In this document: piece after piece, positions 23,375-33,396 of the stretch
Layout: each line of letters starts with the position of its first letter
Numbering within the stretch: position 1 is the stretch's first letter
Assembly: GCF_000149955.1 (NCBI RefSeq)
Contig: NC_030988.1
Location: 877,522 to 941,521, forward strand
Reading direction: 5' to 3'
DNA length: 64,000 nt
Source of the DNA: Fusarium oxysporum f. sp. lycopersici 4287
Lineage: Eukaryota; Ascomycota; Sordariomycetes; Hypocreales; Nectriaceae
The notes under the pieces: generated by a model
Databases searched by the model: none
Told to the model about the DNA's origin: nothing
Seen by the model: the letters and a program-made list of their open reading frames with translations, nothing else
Translations under genes and position numbers: made by a program

Positions 23375-24404
23375 GCTGGGCGTGTCAATCAGTCTAGCCG
23401 CACAGCTGCCCAGTAGAGGCTAATAGCTTTGCCAAGGCTCTAGAGATGGCGTAAGTAAGACCATCTCGGAGAAAAGGAACACACATCAGTACTAAACTAA
23501 AAAGGAAGAAGAAAGGAATCGACCTAACGGACGTTTGACACATGCGTTGGTCGAGTTCACCAGTCATGGATGAGTCAAACGCCACAGCAAAAGGAAACAA
23601 CGCGACAGGAGCGCCTCATAGCTAGTGTAAATACCTTAAAATGGGTATTTTGGAGCAGGAAATAATTCGGCGAAACGTCGATTATGCACACCCCCACCCT
23701 CTCTTGACCATCCATGCAAACAAAAAGGTCCCTTGGAATGCTAGATAATAAAGTAACGAAGCGACCTTCCTATCTGGGACTGCCAAGTGGCTCTTCCGCC
23801 TATGACCGTGCACCTGGCAAGGGAGATGTTCCCGGTAGGAAGTGTCTCTAATGCGCGCTTAAGGCTGCATCAACGGTTCGTAGCCAGATAAAACACTAGC
23901 AGATAAATGGCAAAGTGTCAATTGACGGATCAGGTGAAGGTTCAAAGTGGCAGTACTCTAGTGGACAAACGGTTTGCGCTTTCTGCCGTTTATGATGCCA
24001 ATCACGTTGCTTGGGAGGCTTTACTTAACTGAGTACCAGTAGTCTCAGTATCATCCCTCAGTAGTCTCCATTTTCGAGAGACATCACTTCCGAGGAGCAA
24101 GGGAAGCTTTGACGATTAAAGCAAAACAGCACAGTTTCTTAAACATAGAATTAACAGAGTATAGGCTTGTTGTATAAAGGTACAGCGCTACGTCGTTTTC
24201 ATGTAGAAGGTGGGCTCTCTGACACAGACTCAATCGCTACTTGGAGCGCGCACGCTGTTCGACAGTATGAAAGCATTCAATTCACTGTGACGAGAGCACA
24301 GGGACAACGTCAGAATCAAACTTTAACCACCCTAATCTAGCTTTAAGGAGGTCAGTCTTCCAAGCTCCAACGCGGAACTTATTCTTCACCGTCTCCTTTT
24401 TCGC

Positions 24405-24626
24405 ATGATAAACTACTTGCAGGCGAATCTAGCTACGTCGGACTTATATAAAGGTGCCCCTGACGCATCGAAGCCATCAGACCATGCTTACCTACCGTAA
24501 GTTGTCAAGCCCATTCCAAAAACTATCATCAAGGAAAGGCTCATCCATGGGTCGCGGGGCGTATGACACAACGGGCTCACCTAGGCCGCCACCGAGGCCA
24601 AAGCCTACGAAGACTGGAGGATGACA
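24405..24626 (+). pseudogene. Decayed copy of the small Pro-rich protein gene
   Basis: Begins ATG with MINYLQANLATSDLYKG but reaches a stop (CCG TAA) after 31 codons. Downstream GRGAYDTTGSPRPPPRPKPT is preserved in another register. The partner at 53748-53969 is open throughout. Confidence 0.55.
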
Positions 24627-25309
24627 TTTTGAATCGGTGAGAAACAATTCCCTCATTGTATAGCTAAAGCCTGCTATTCATTACTAAAATGCTCTAACGC
24701 AGCCTCTCAGAATTTATCCGGATCATATCAGATGAAAGGGCTAAGAGGGCAACAGACAGCTACTTGGATACAATACATCGACGTATTGCAAAACCTCCTC
24801 GTTTTAGGAGAAAGCACCATACGGCATGAATACGTTTACTCTGAGCAATGGCCCTCGAGAATCGTGGTTGAGCCTTGGCAATGACTGATTGATCCAATAG
24901 TGATTGATACCCCTTTTTGTTTTTGTGTCTCCCTGTCTCTCACCTCTCGCTTAGATGAACTGGCGCTGGCTTTTATTCTGACATTTGTAGACGTTCATGC
25001 CGGTTGTCAAGATTTGCCAACTCTCAAGTCAATGCATTGTTATTTTCCCCGCTCACGCGTAGCCAGCGATGCCGAGGTTGGTATGAAACGAGAGATGGCG
25101 TCGTCTACAGGTAGCGACGACAGTGGGGTGGAGTGGCTTGACTACATATCGATCCGGTGCAAGACTCATCTTTACCGTCAACATGCGGCCATGGAAGGCG
25201 AATTGCCATGGCTTCTTACAGGGTAATCCCGTAGTTCACACTCTATCTACCTCATGCAATACCCTGGCCTCGATTCACGCCATCAAGTTCAAGTCACACG
25301 AATCTGTAT

Positions 25310-25555
25310 GGTTTTTGTTTGATGAGATCGTCTCGTAGTGAGCCAGAACCCATTGGATATCCGATGAAGGAAAACAAATACAGAGAGGCAGCCGATCCAT
25401 TTATCTACAAGAACAGCCAATGGAAGCAGGAGCAAGGACAGAAGAGGAACGAGATGAAGAGGAAGGGTATGCAGGCTTTGTTGAACATGATTGTCCAGGT
25501 GATCCTTGGCATATTGGTTGGCGCTAGCAAACACGACAAAGTGACGGCAACGTAA
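25310..25555 (+). pseudogene. Duplicated coding-like segment with hydrophobic C-terminus
   Basis: A frame reading GYPMKENKYREAADPF, then a Gln/Lys/Arg-rich stretch and MIVQVILGILVGASKHD. The corresponding stretch of the other copy (54600-54798) has an in-frame stop (AACAGGTAACGG). The shared frame suggests descent from a coding exon. Confidence 0.35.
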
Positions 25556-25734
25556 CATACTCCCGCTGAGCCGTTTGCCAGTATTGCGGGAGTTCTGACG
25601 CTTCCACTATATTAAGTGTTCTACATATGTTGGCCATGTCCCTCTCATGTCGCGACTTTGCACTTTCACGGTGAGGCAGCAACTTCCTATCTGCTGCAAC
25701 TTCCATGCAACACGGCTGCATCCTTGAGAAAGCC

Positions 25735-26076
25735 CTGTTAGCAGTATCCGCTGCTCCATTTGCCCCTTGAGCTTCATCCGTTGCAGTTGTCTTGGCTTCC
25801 AAGGTTGAACCACGGCTTATTAAAACCCCTGCAGCGTATCATGACGGGAAAGCACCCTCTCAAATCCGTATCGCAACACAAGCAATATCTCGGTGAAACC
25901 CTTTCATCACCGAATGCCATATGGACATTAACCTCGCTCATGCTACCCAATGCATCCGAGTCTGACTTCAAACGGGATACCAGCAATCCTCTGGTCGAGG
26001 CCATCACGAAGTATAAACTCGTTCATGTCGAGGCATACATTATTTATACCAATGCGACTATGCGGAATGAGGTAAC
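25735..26076 (+). pseudogene. Decayed copy of the 54962 gene family
   Basis: The frame from 25760 gives HPLKSVSQHKQYLGETLS with SSPNAIWTLTSLMLPNA and SDFKRDTSNPLVEAI, matching residues 45-105 of the protein at 54962. The start codon is lost (ATG to ATC), an in-frame TGA occurs near 25788, a frameshift lies near 25830, and similarity stops at about 26076. Confidence 0.7.
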
Positions 26077-26443
26077 CAAACTGCGGTTTATGTACCGGGG
26101 ACGGAGGGACCCAGAAGAATGAATCGCAATATCCGAGTAGGATAATTCTTTAATTCGTATCTGCTATAAATACATCGGCTGACCATTTCCCAAGAGTGGC
26201 AAGGCGATGCTAGCTATGGTGATGAGAGCATGTCCATCCAGGTAAAGCAACAGAAGTTAACCGTGAAGCTTGTGGGAAAGCTTGTCTGGCTCAAATGCTC
26301 TCGAAGAATTGGAAAGAAAGGCCCGCTTGGATGAAGAGAAGAGGTTGAGAGAAGCAAGCATCTGGCCAAGACACCGAGACGTATTGACAGTGGTTGCACA
26401 CTGTTACTGCGCCTGAAATAGCATGATCGAGTCTGAATACCCC
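26077..26443. other. Intergenic region
   Basis: No gene supported. Confidence 0.5.
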
Positions 26444-26722
26444 TCATCTGATTTCCATGTGATGTTTTGCAGTTAAATCATCGATCAAGAGTCTCTCCTT
26501 GAACTCCTGTAGTGGTTTGCGTTGCTTTCTCTTCTTCTTTAATCTCGAGACAAATGGTGGTTTATTTTCTTTATTTAGAGATCTTTCTCTTGCTGCGCTG
26601 GGTACGTTTGTGTTGAGAGCTTCCCTTTGGCCTCGCCTAGATGGGACAGACAATATCGGCGGCAGCTTGTCCTTTCCTTGGCGAGACTGATTGGTGCAGC
26701 AAGAGCTGCTTCGGAGTTGCAT
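26444..26722 (-). CDS. Small basic hypothetical protein with KEN motif
   Basis: An ATG-started frame of 92 codons on the minus strand. It contains LNKENKPPF, which fits a KEN-type degron, followed by a strongly basic cluster (KKKRKQRKP) that could be a nuclear signal. No domain is recognised. The frame is short and the call rests only on the motif-like composition, so it may be chance. Confidence 0.3.
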   Translation of the reverse strand: MQLRSSSCCTNQSRQGKDKLPPILSVPSRRGQREALNTNVPSAARERSLNKENKPPFVSRLKKKRKQRKPLQEFKERLLIDDLTAKHHMEIR

Positions 26723-27905
26723 GATGGCGGCAAAGCAATGAGGGGAAAATAATTTAAAAAAGAAATCCTTTTTATAAGAAAGTGCTAGGCAAAGTTCGAG
26801 GTTAGCGAATTTAGTATCATCCAGTCAACGATATAGTACTTTCATCTGTACATGGTGCTGTTGTTCAGGTTATTAATAAACCCTACACAGTCGAGGCGCC
26901 AGTTTCCTGTTGGCAGTTGAACGACGCACCCACCACCTGATACTGGTCCATCAAGTCAGTGCGGGGTTTGGAACAGCAACAGTACGCGCGCGTTTATCTG
27001 TTTTGAGTGGTGGACTTTCCGCCGGGGTTACCTTGCGTCTGAGTCCACATTTCTTGACATCGGCCTTGAAAGACTTCTTTTAACATAAGAGCTATCGGCT
27101 AGGCTGTATTGTTCACTGTATTTGGCTGTACATCCTCCTCCTGATAGATGAATACCCTAATTCGTGACGCATAGTTATCGAGACTTGCTCCCTGGTGCAG
27201 ATGTTGGTCAAGTACACTTTTTGACCGCGTCGGGAGTAGCCGATCCCCATTGGCGTAGACGACAGTACATGCAGGTTGCTATAGAGTGCCTGCAGGCTAG
27301 CGTTTGCTTCATGATATACCCTTGTATTCTGGTTGGTTGGTCCATCAGATCCGGCCTTCCCTGCCTCAGGCTAAGTTACTGCACTGATGCGGCCTGTTTC
27401 CTGTGCTTATAAGGAAGTAGCTGCACAGGACTTTGTAATTAGAACGGTGACCCCCCACTATACGAGACCACTCAGCGTTGATCCATTGGCTGTTTGTTAC
27501 CATCCGTTGGGCTTAAGCGACACAAAGGGCAGTTGAACTGTGAAAGTGCGCACAAATTCTGGTGCGGGCACTCAAGATCCAAGAAGTGTCCGTACAAGCA
27601 AGACAACCGTAAATTTCAATGCCTCTTTGAGCCCTTCTATCCCTTCCCACAATTTTGATAGGCTCACGAGCAAACAGCCAACTACGGTATCAACACAGGT
27701 TTTCGTCTATCTCTATCTCTGCCCGCAGCAGCCCGTCAACGTTCGAACGACAGCGTCCCTGGATAGTCTTAAGAGGCAAAAAGAAAACCTGAACCTTGGA
27801 AGGAGCGAGGGAAAGATAGCTTCGAATGTATGGAGCCAACGCGGACCACGAAGTCACCACTAGCTTTGGATTGAGGGAGATCGGAGAATCCCAGGCAAAC
27901 ACAAC
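26723..27905. other. Intergenic region, upstream of the 27906 gene
   Basis: No gene supported. An open frame without ATG at 27540-27863 precedes the next gene and may be 5' leader. Confidence 0.45.
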
Positions 27906-28973
27906 ATGCAAAATGGCCAGATCTCCGAATGGATCCCATTGAAGACGCCTTGGGACCCTTTCATGGGCTTCAACTCTGACTTGGAAACCCTCTTCACCAT
28001 ACCTTTCCAATCTGGCCACCACTACCCATCATCTTTTGACCGGGATCACGAGGCACTGTTACTTCAAGACCCCAGAGCTTCAACTGGCTTGGCGGGTTTC
28101 GATGATATGCAAACTATGCAAAACAGCCTCAACTGGACTACAGCGGGAACTACAACAAGCGCTGACATATCTGGTGTCGTCTTTTCCTCTCTAAATGACC
28201 CGCTTGAACTTGAGCAGCACATGGACTGGGAATCCCCACATACTTCTGATTTGAAATACTCTGCTGTCGAGACTGGCTCTGCAGAAGAAGCCATCCGTGC
28301 CCTGAAACCAACAACACTTTCTGGTGAAAGTCTCCGAAGATCTTTAAATTTGGAGGGCTTGGAGGCTGCCAAGGTATCGAATTCATCATTGGCGCCATTG
28401 ATAGTCAAACCAAACCCTCAGACTGGCATAGGCCGAGCCTTCAGTGGTAACCATGGCAAGAGAGCCCAGATGCAGGAGAGGCGTCTGTCCCCCAAACCTT
28501 TACAAAGACTAGCAGCCCCCCAAACGAGAGAGAAACTCGGAAACGATACAATACTTCCTAAACAAGGTATAGCGAATCCGACTAGAAAAAGATGGTCTCC
28601 AACACGGCGGCATTGCCAGCCACCAGGCTTATCCTTTTCACTTATAGCGGAAAAACCACAATACCATCCTGACCAGGTCGCCGTGAAACTTACCATCGAC
28701 TCGAATAAGAGAGCATGCCTTGAAAGCATGACCGTACCAACTGGGAGGAGACCTAATGCCAGTCATCCGGAGATTGAACTCGATAGCATTCAAAGAGAGC
28801 TGGAACCATCTGATGACGACGAATCATCATCTGACGATGAGCCCATCATTATTTCTGACAGAAACAGCTCACCCAACACAAGCGAACCTCCAATTGATTT
28901 AAAGAATATGCGAGTCGACCTATCAAGTGGAACAGCATTCATCGTCTTTGGCCCGAATGGAGTCGAGAGCTAG
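27906..28973 (+). CDS. Hypothetical disordered protein with acidic SUMO-binding-like motif
   Basis: A single-exon frame of 355 codons from ATG at 27906. The N-terminal 130 residues are rich in Asp, Asn, Ser and aromatic residues (MDWESPHTSD), like an activation domain. The middle is basic and Pro-rich (RKRWSPTRRHCQPP). The C-terminus has SDDDESSSDDEPIIISD, where a hydrophobic IIIS core flanked by Asp/Ser acid runs looks like a SUMO-interacting motif. No folded domain is recognised. Its length and lack of stops support a real gene; function unknown, perhaps nuclear. Confidence 0.55.
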   Translation: MQNGQISEWIPLKTPWDPFMGFNSDLETLFTIPFQSGHHYPSSFDRDHEALLLQDPRASTGLAGFDDMQTMQNSLNWTTAGTTTSADISGVVFSSLNDPLELEQHMDWESPHTSDLKYSAVETGSAEEAIRALKPTTLSGESLRRSLNLEGLEAAKVSNSSLAPLIVKPNPQTGIGRAFSGNHGKRAQMQERRLSPKPLQRLAAPQTREKLGNDTILPKQGIANPTRKRWSPTRRHCQPPGLSFSLIAEKPQYHPDQVAVKLTIDSNKRACLESMTVPTGRRPNASHPEIELDSIQRELEPSDDDESSSDDEPIIISDRNSSPNTSEPPIDLKNMRVDLSSGTAFIVFGPNGVES

Positions 28974-29149
28974 CTGAGGATCTTCTTCCTGCAATCCACC
29001 CGAGGGGATACCAAGCTTTCATCAATCACCACGCCTTACGTTATCCAGTCTCACTATCCCTTCTGATCCTCTCCCTGAGTGAGGGATGTCGAGTCTCACC
29101 AAGATGACGGTCTTTGGCTACAGCCTAATCAGGCTGACCAGCCCTTTTC

Positions 29150-29410
29150 TCAACTCTTTCCTGCAGCATCAGCAATGCCTCGCCGAAACGCTTTCATCAC
29201 CGAACGCCATATTGACAATGACATCGCTTATGCTAACCCAAGACACCCGATTCTGACTTCAAGCTGGAGAGTAGCAATCCTCATTAGCAAACTTATCTTC
29301 TGCACGAATAATGCCTCTGCTCTTGAGGGGCTTGGAAAAGAGCGTGCCAGCATGAGTGGAAGGGTCAAGAACTGCAAAAGTACTCTCATGAAGCCGTTGA
29401 TAGCTCTTTC
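29150..29410 (+). pseudogene. Third, heavily decayed copy of the 54962 gene family
   Basis: The stretch CTTTCATCACCGAACGCCAT at 29190 matches the CTTTCATCACCGAATGCCAT block of the 54962 gene. The next part (CTGACTTCAAGCTGGAGAGTAGCAATCCTC) matches its SDFKRDASNP coding block. After a deletion, CTCTGCTCTTGAGGGGCTTG matches its SALEGL block. Frame is not maintained, so it is a relic with internal deletions. Confidence 0.6.
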
Positions 29411-29528
29411 TTCGCCCACACTGTTGAAGAAATTATTTAACAACACGCAATTGCTCTCTAGCCCTCCCAAAAATAAAATTCGGCTGCGAATGGTCTTCAG
29501 GGCGACCTTGGAACTCACTGGCCGGTAG

Positions 29529-30515
29529 AGTCAGCTAATTTTACACGTCTCTGGTATGAGATCGAAAGTAATAAATATCGTTCTGGAATAACCTCAACAG
29601 CCACCGCAAGCTGCGTCATTGAGCAAGGGGAGCGAGGCAGGAGGCGGCGAGGCCCTGTACAGAGTCAGCCGAAAGGGAAATTTGACTTGAACTCGGGCGA
29701 TTGACAATGTTAGTAAAGCTCCTGATGATGTCCTGCACAATCAAGATAGCTGATTCCTTGATAGGACCAGATCCCAAGATTTGGGACACCACATGCCCTT
29801 GGGACAAGGTACTCACAGGACGGCTGTCGTAAGGCTGGCTTGCGAATCACCTACCTATCTACAAATGACCAGTCAAGAGTTAGTCCCCTCAGTTTCCAGG
29901 CGTGTACAGGGACAATCCCTCCAACAAGCCCTATGCCATGTTCTTCGCCAAAGCTAAATATATACGTCGAGTCCCCTGTGAAGAATGGAAGGAAGGAAGG
30001 AAGCAAGGAAGCGGGAGAGTTGTCGAGATAACCAAGCATAGGACAAAGAAGGGAAGGAGACTAAGGATTGGTGAGATCTTGTGAGAGCCAACCCCCTTCT
30101 TCATCAACAATAACACCCACCGGCATCTTCCCATAGCTTCCCGTCTCGATCAGTAGGAGAGTAGAGTGGTATAATATAACGCCGACAACCAAGTGCGAGA
30201 GATCTCAATGCACCGTCGTGTATCAGTGAACGCGCGGCTGTCCCGCTGGGGCCCAGGGTATACATCCTTGATTTTCCATGGAATAATCAAAACATACACT
30301 ACTGTTACTCACTTGGCTGCCTATACTTTCTATCATCGCATCTCCTTCATAGGGCACCGGCCATCAATTTACTTGCGCCGCGAGTCTATAGCCGGCCCTA
30401 AATGTTTTTCTCTTGTCAGTCCCCAATGGACGCTGGTTCTCCTTTCCTACATCTTCATTCCCCTTCCCTTGTCACTTATCCCTCCCCTATAATTTGAGCC
30501 CTATCATAACTCAAA
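29529..30515. other. Intergenic region with low-complexity tract
   Basis: No gene supported. A GGAA-type microsatellite (GGAAGGAAGGAAGGAAGCAA) lies at 29988-30012. Confidence 0.5.
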
Positions 30516-31501
30516 TACCGCCAGCCAGGGATTCTCTATCATCTGCTCACCCCGAGGGGAGAGCAAGGAGGAACTGGCGGCCAGGCAAAGCATCCATGCT
30601 CCAGGCCAGATTAGGGCACTGGGAGGCCAAGCTTTAGAGTCACGTCCGTCCCCCAGCAGCCAACCAGCGACGTCTTCATCATAAAGTCCCCCATCAGATG
30701 GATCGCCTACTTGGATTCCCTCGCACTTTATTGGAAACATGCACGGATACTACTATCTGGCCATGATTCTCTTCCATCGACCTATCCTGTCATTCCTTGA
30801 CCACAATTCACCGGACGGACAATGGAAACGCCACATGATGATTTGCTATAGCTCTGCCAAGGCCTTGTGTAATCTTCAGGAGGCAACCCTCAACTCTTTT
30901 GGACTCACAGGACTCCAGTGTATGCAGCGAGGCTTCAGTTTCTCTCTTTATGTAGGCCTCTCTTGCATTGCCATTCATCTGGTAGGTTTTCGGTGAGGAT
31001 AACTGTCGACACGAACTGACTCATTTTCAATAGGTTGCAATTGTTTCTCCAGACCCCGAGCTCAACGGTGATGCTCGCGAGTATTTGACGAGGCACATGA
31101 GGGTGTTGGAGAAGGTGATGGAAGCATGGCCGATGCCAGAGTTGGAGAATCAAATCAATGCTCTACGAGATGCTTTCTCAGCAGATGTTCAAAAGCCATT
31201 CGTCCTGAAACCCAACTTTCCCTATGGCAGCCCTCATCCTTCCACTCAATCAAGCCCTCCTCGAGGTAACGACTCATTCCAACCAGTAATCCACCGGACA
31301 GGGTCCATTGATCAACATTTGGATATACACGGTGCCCGACAAGTCAGTTATACCAATCACCCCATTACACCTCCTATTTTCGCGGGCCCTTTGGTCAGCA
31401 AAAGTGAGTCCCCAGCTGTCCAGTCGCTGGTCATGATGTCACAAGGATCGCAAGCCCCTGGGATGCCTCAGGCCATGTCGCTGACTGGCCAACCCGCATG
31501 A
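30516..31501 (+). pseudogene. C-terminal remnant of a fungal-specific transcription factor
   Basis: The part from 30739 reads MHGYYYLAMILFHRPILSF and continues through a fungal-specific (Fungal_trans-type) regulatory domain. A canonical intron (30982-31033) is followed by VAIVSPDPEL and a Pro/Ser-rich tail to a stop at 31501. Upstream, ARLGHWEAKL (30600-30634) also belongs to such a domain, but it is followed by an in-frame TAG and the next block (SHVRPP) lies in a different frame from 30739. No Zn2Cys6 DNA-binding cluster is found upstream, so the gene is truncated and broken. The parent protein would be a nuclear Zn2Cys6 regulator. Confidence 0.6.
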
Positions 31502-33396
31502 AATCCATCGCGACTATTTCAATAAGTTAAAGTCTTTTGTCATATCATCTAGCAGCCTGCTAACTAGTTCTTAGACAATGGAACACCACGCTTGGTAGGC
31601 CTGCCTCTTACATGCAACCTAGCTCCACCCAACCTCACATAAGCCCTCTTAACGGTGAATTGAAGCGAGCGTGGGATTGCCGTGGTGTTGCTCCAGTGAC
31701 ACAAAGACACTAGTGAAAGAGCTGTCACCTATCGAGGATGGATACTCACTTTTGAGGTTGGTTTCTACCAGGCGAACCGTAATCTGCCAATGAGCTCTAT
31801 GATGTAGTTGGCGATGGCTACGGAGTTCTTGACGGTCTTTGCTAAAGATGCGAAGCTCTCTAACTTTGAGACTCACTCAGGCAACAGAGGAAAGGCTAGG
31901 ATTATTTTATATAAACTGGCTGGTTGCAACGTCTTCAAGGATCGAGACGAATGTCTTCGTCATGCCTGTCGATACGGTATTGTTGCTAATTGCGCGGAAA
32001 CACATATAGAAACCACGATGCCTCCTTAGCTTGTAATCTACGCCTACGAGAAAGGGATTCTCTAACATTCTGACTTAGTGATTTATGTGTTGATTAATGC
32101 GATTGAAATTATGCTACTGGTGAGGATATATTCATGAGCGCCTCCCGCCGTAATATGTCGGCCTGCCACTATTGATCTGCTTTGAGGATGCTCTCGGGTG
32201 AGTTGAGTATCCAAGCGTGATGTAAACGCCTTTCTTCAGTATAAATGGAGACGACTCGACAGACCTGAGACTACTCACCTATCCAACCGGGCCAATAAGC
32301 GCTCCTTAGGTCACTGCTTATAACACAGGCTTCACCTCATCAAAAAGCGTGAAGGAATCCATTAATGTCTAGGAAATTGCTTTTGTTCGCAATGAGCGAA
32401 TGAGCCGGATGATTCCATTCGCCTTTCAGCTCAACGTGCCTAACTCTCAACAAACATTTAGCGGCGCTGATCGAGAAGCCCTGTATAAGGTTACACCAGC
32501 CTTCTTTATGTTCTAGGGTCACCCATGTAATGTAATGGAAATGCTACTTTCTATATATATATAAGATCTAAATTTCTGATCCTCCCAAGAATGGCTTTAC
32601 ACACTGGCCTCTCAGGTGCGCAGAGGATGACCAATGGGAAAACGTGCCGGCGTGACATGGTTCACTGCCATTGGAGCAATGTGAGGAAACCAATTCGAAG
32701 CCTCTGCTAGCGTCATTGAGGGATACTCGAATTGATAAACCTGTCCAGGGGACTCAAACGCACGCCATGTCACAGAGAACACCATGTAGCCAATCGGAGG
32801 CTAGCCATGGGTCACCGCTAAGCCCTAAATCCACTTACGCCCGGTCCGAACGTGATAGACGGAGCCGAGTCGCATCGTGTTCTAATTATCTAAGCGAGCT
32901 GAGACCGTTTCATCCAATCAAGATCAAATTATATGCTCAATATTTGAGCATGCGTGTGCCGCTTGTCACTTAACCATAAGCAGGCGTGAGAAATGCTCGC
33001 TGGAGCCTGCCTCGCCCGTTGCCATGCAATGCAAATCTGGCAGTGCAATTTATCCCTTACAGGGGCCAAGGCTCACCAACTCTACCCTGATCTGACATGA
33101 GTCAACCGTTACTGTCAACGCCGTATTGTCTCTCCTCTCTCGTAGGGTCTTTTCAAGCACATAGTTACCTCTACATGCACGGTGTGACTAGTCCAGGATG
33201 TTTTGCGCATCAATCAGCCCCTTGTGTGAGCACGACGGCCAGTGCTCAGTGCTCAGCCTTCTCAGGTCTGGGGCCCGATCTTGAAAAGTAGCAACTTTGT
33301 TGGCGTCTATAAATGGCCAATTGTATCCTACTTATAAGTACTCAAAGAAGAAATCTCCAGTCATTTATTGCTCGCTTAGAATCTTACACCACACGA
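31502..33396. other. Gene-poor region, 1.9 kb
   Basis: No gene supported on either strand. A short TATATATATATA tract lies near 32553. Confidence 0.5.

Larger units (their letters stand above)
23375..26076 (+). repeat. Segmental duplication, copy 1 (partner 52425-55300)
   Basis: Long stretches match the second region in the same orientation. Examples are CTCTAGAGATGGCGTAAGTA at 23439 and 52481, CGAAGCGACCTTCCTATCTG at 23758 and 52898, and TCGCGGGGCGTATGA at 24550 and 53887. The copies differ by many substitutions and some large indels. Identity by eye is about 75-85 percent in matched blocks, which indicates an old duplication. The copy includes decayed versions of the two small genes seen intact in copy 2. 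Confidence 0.8.
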
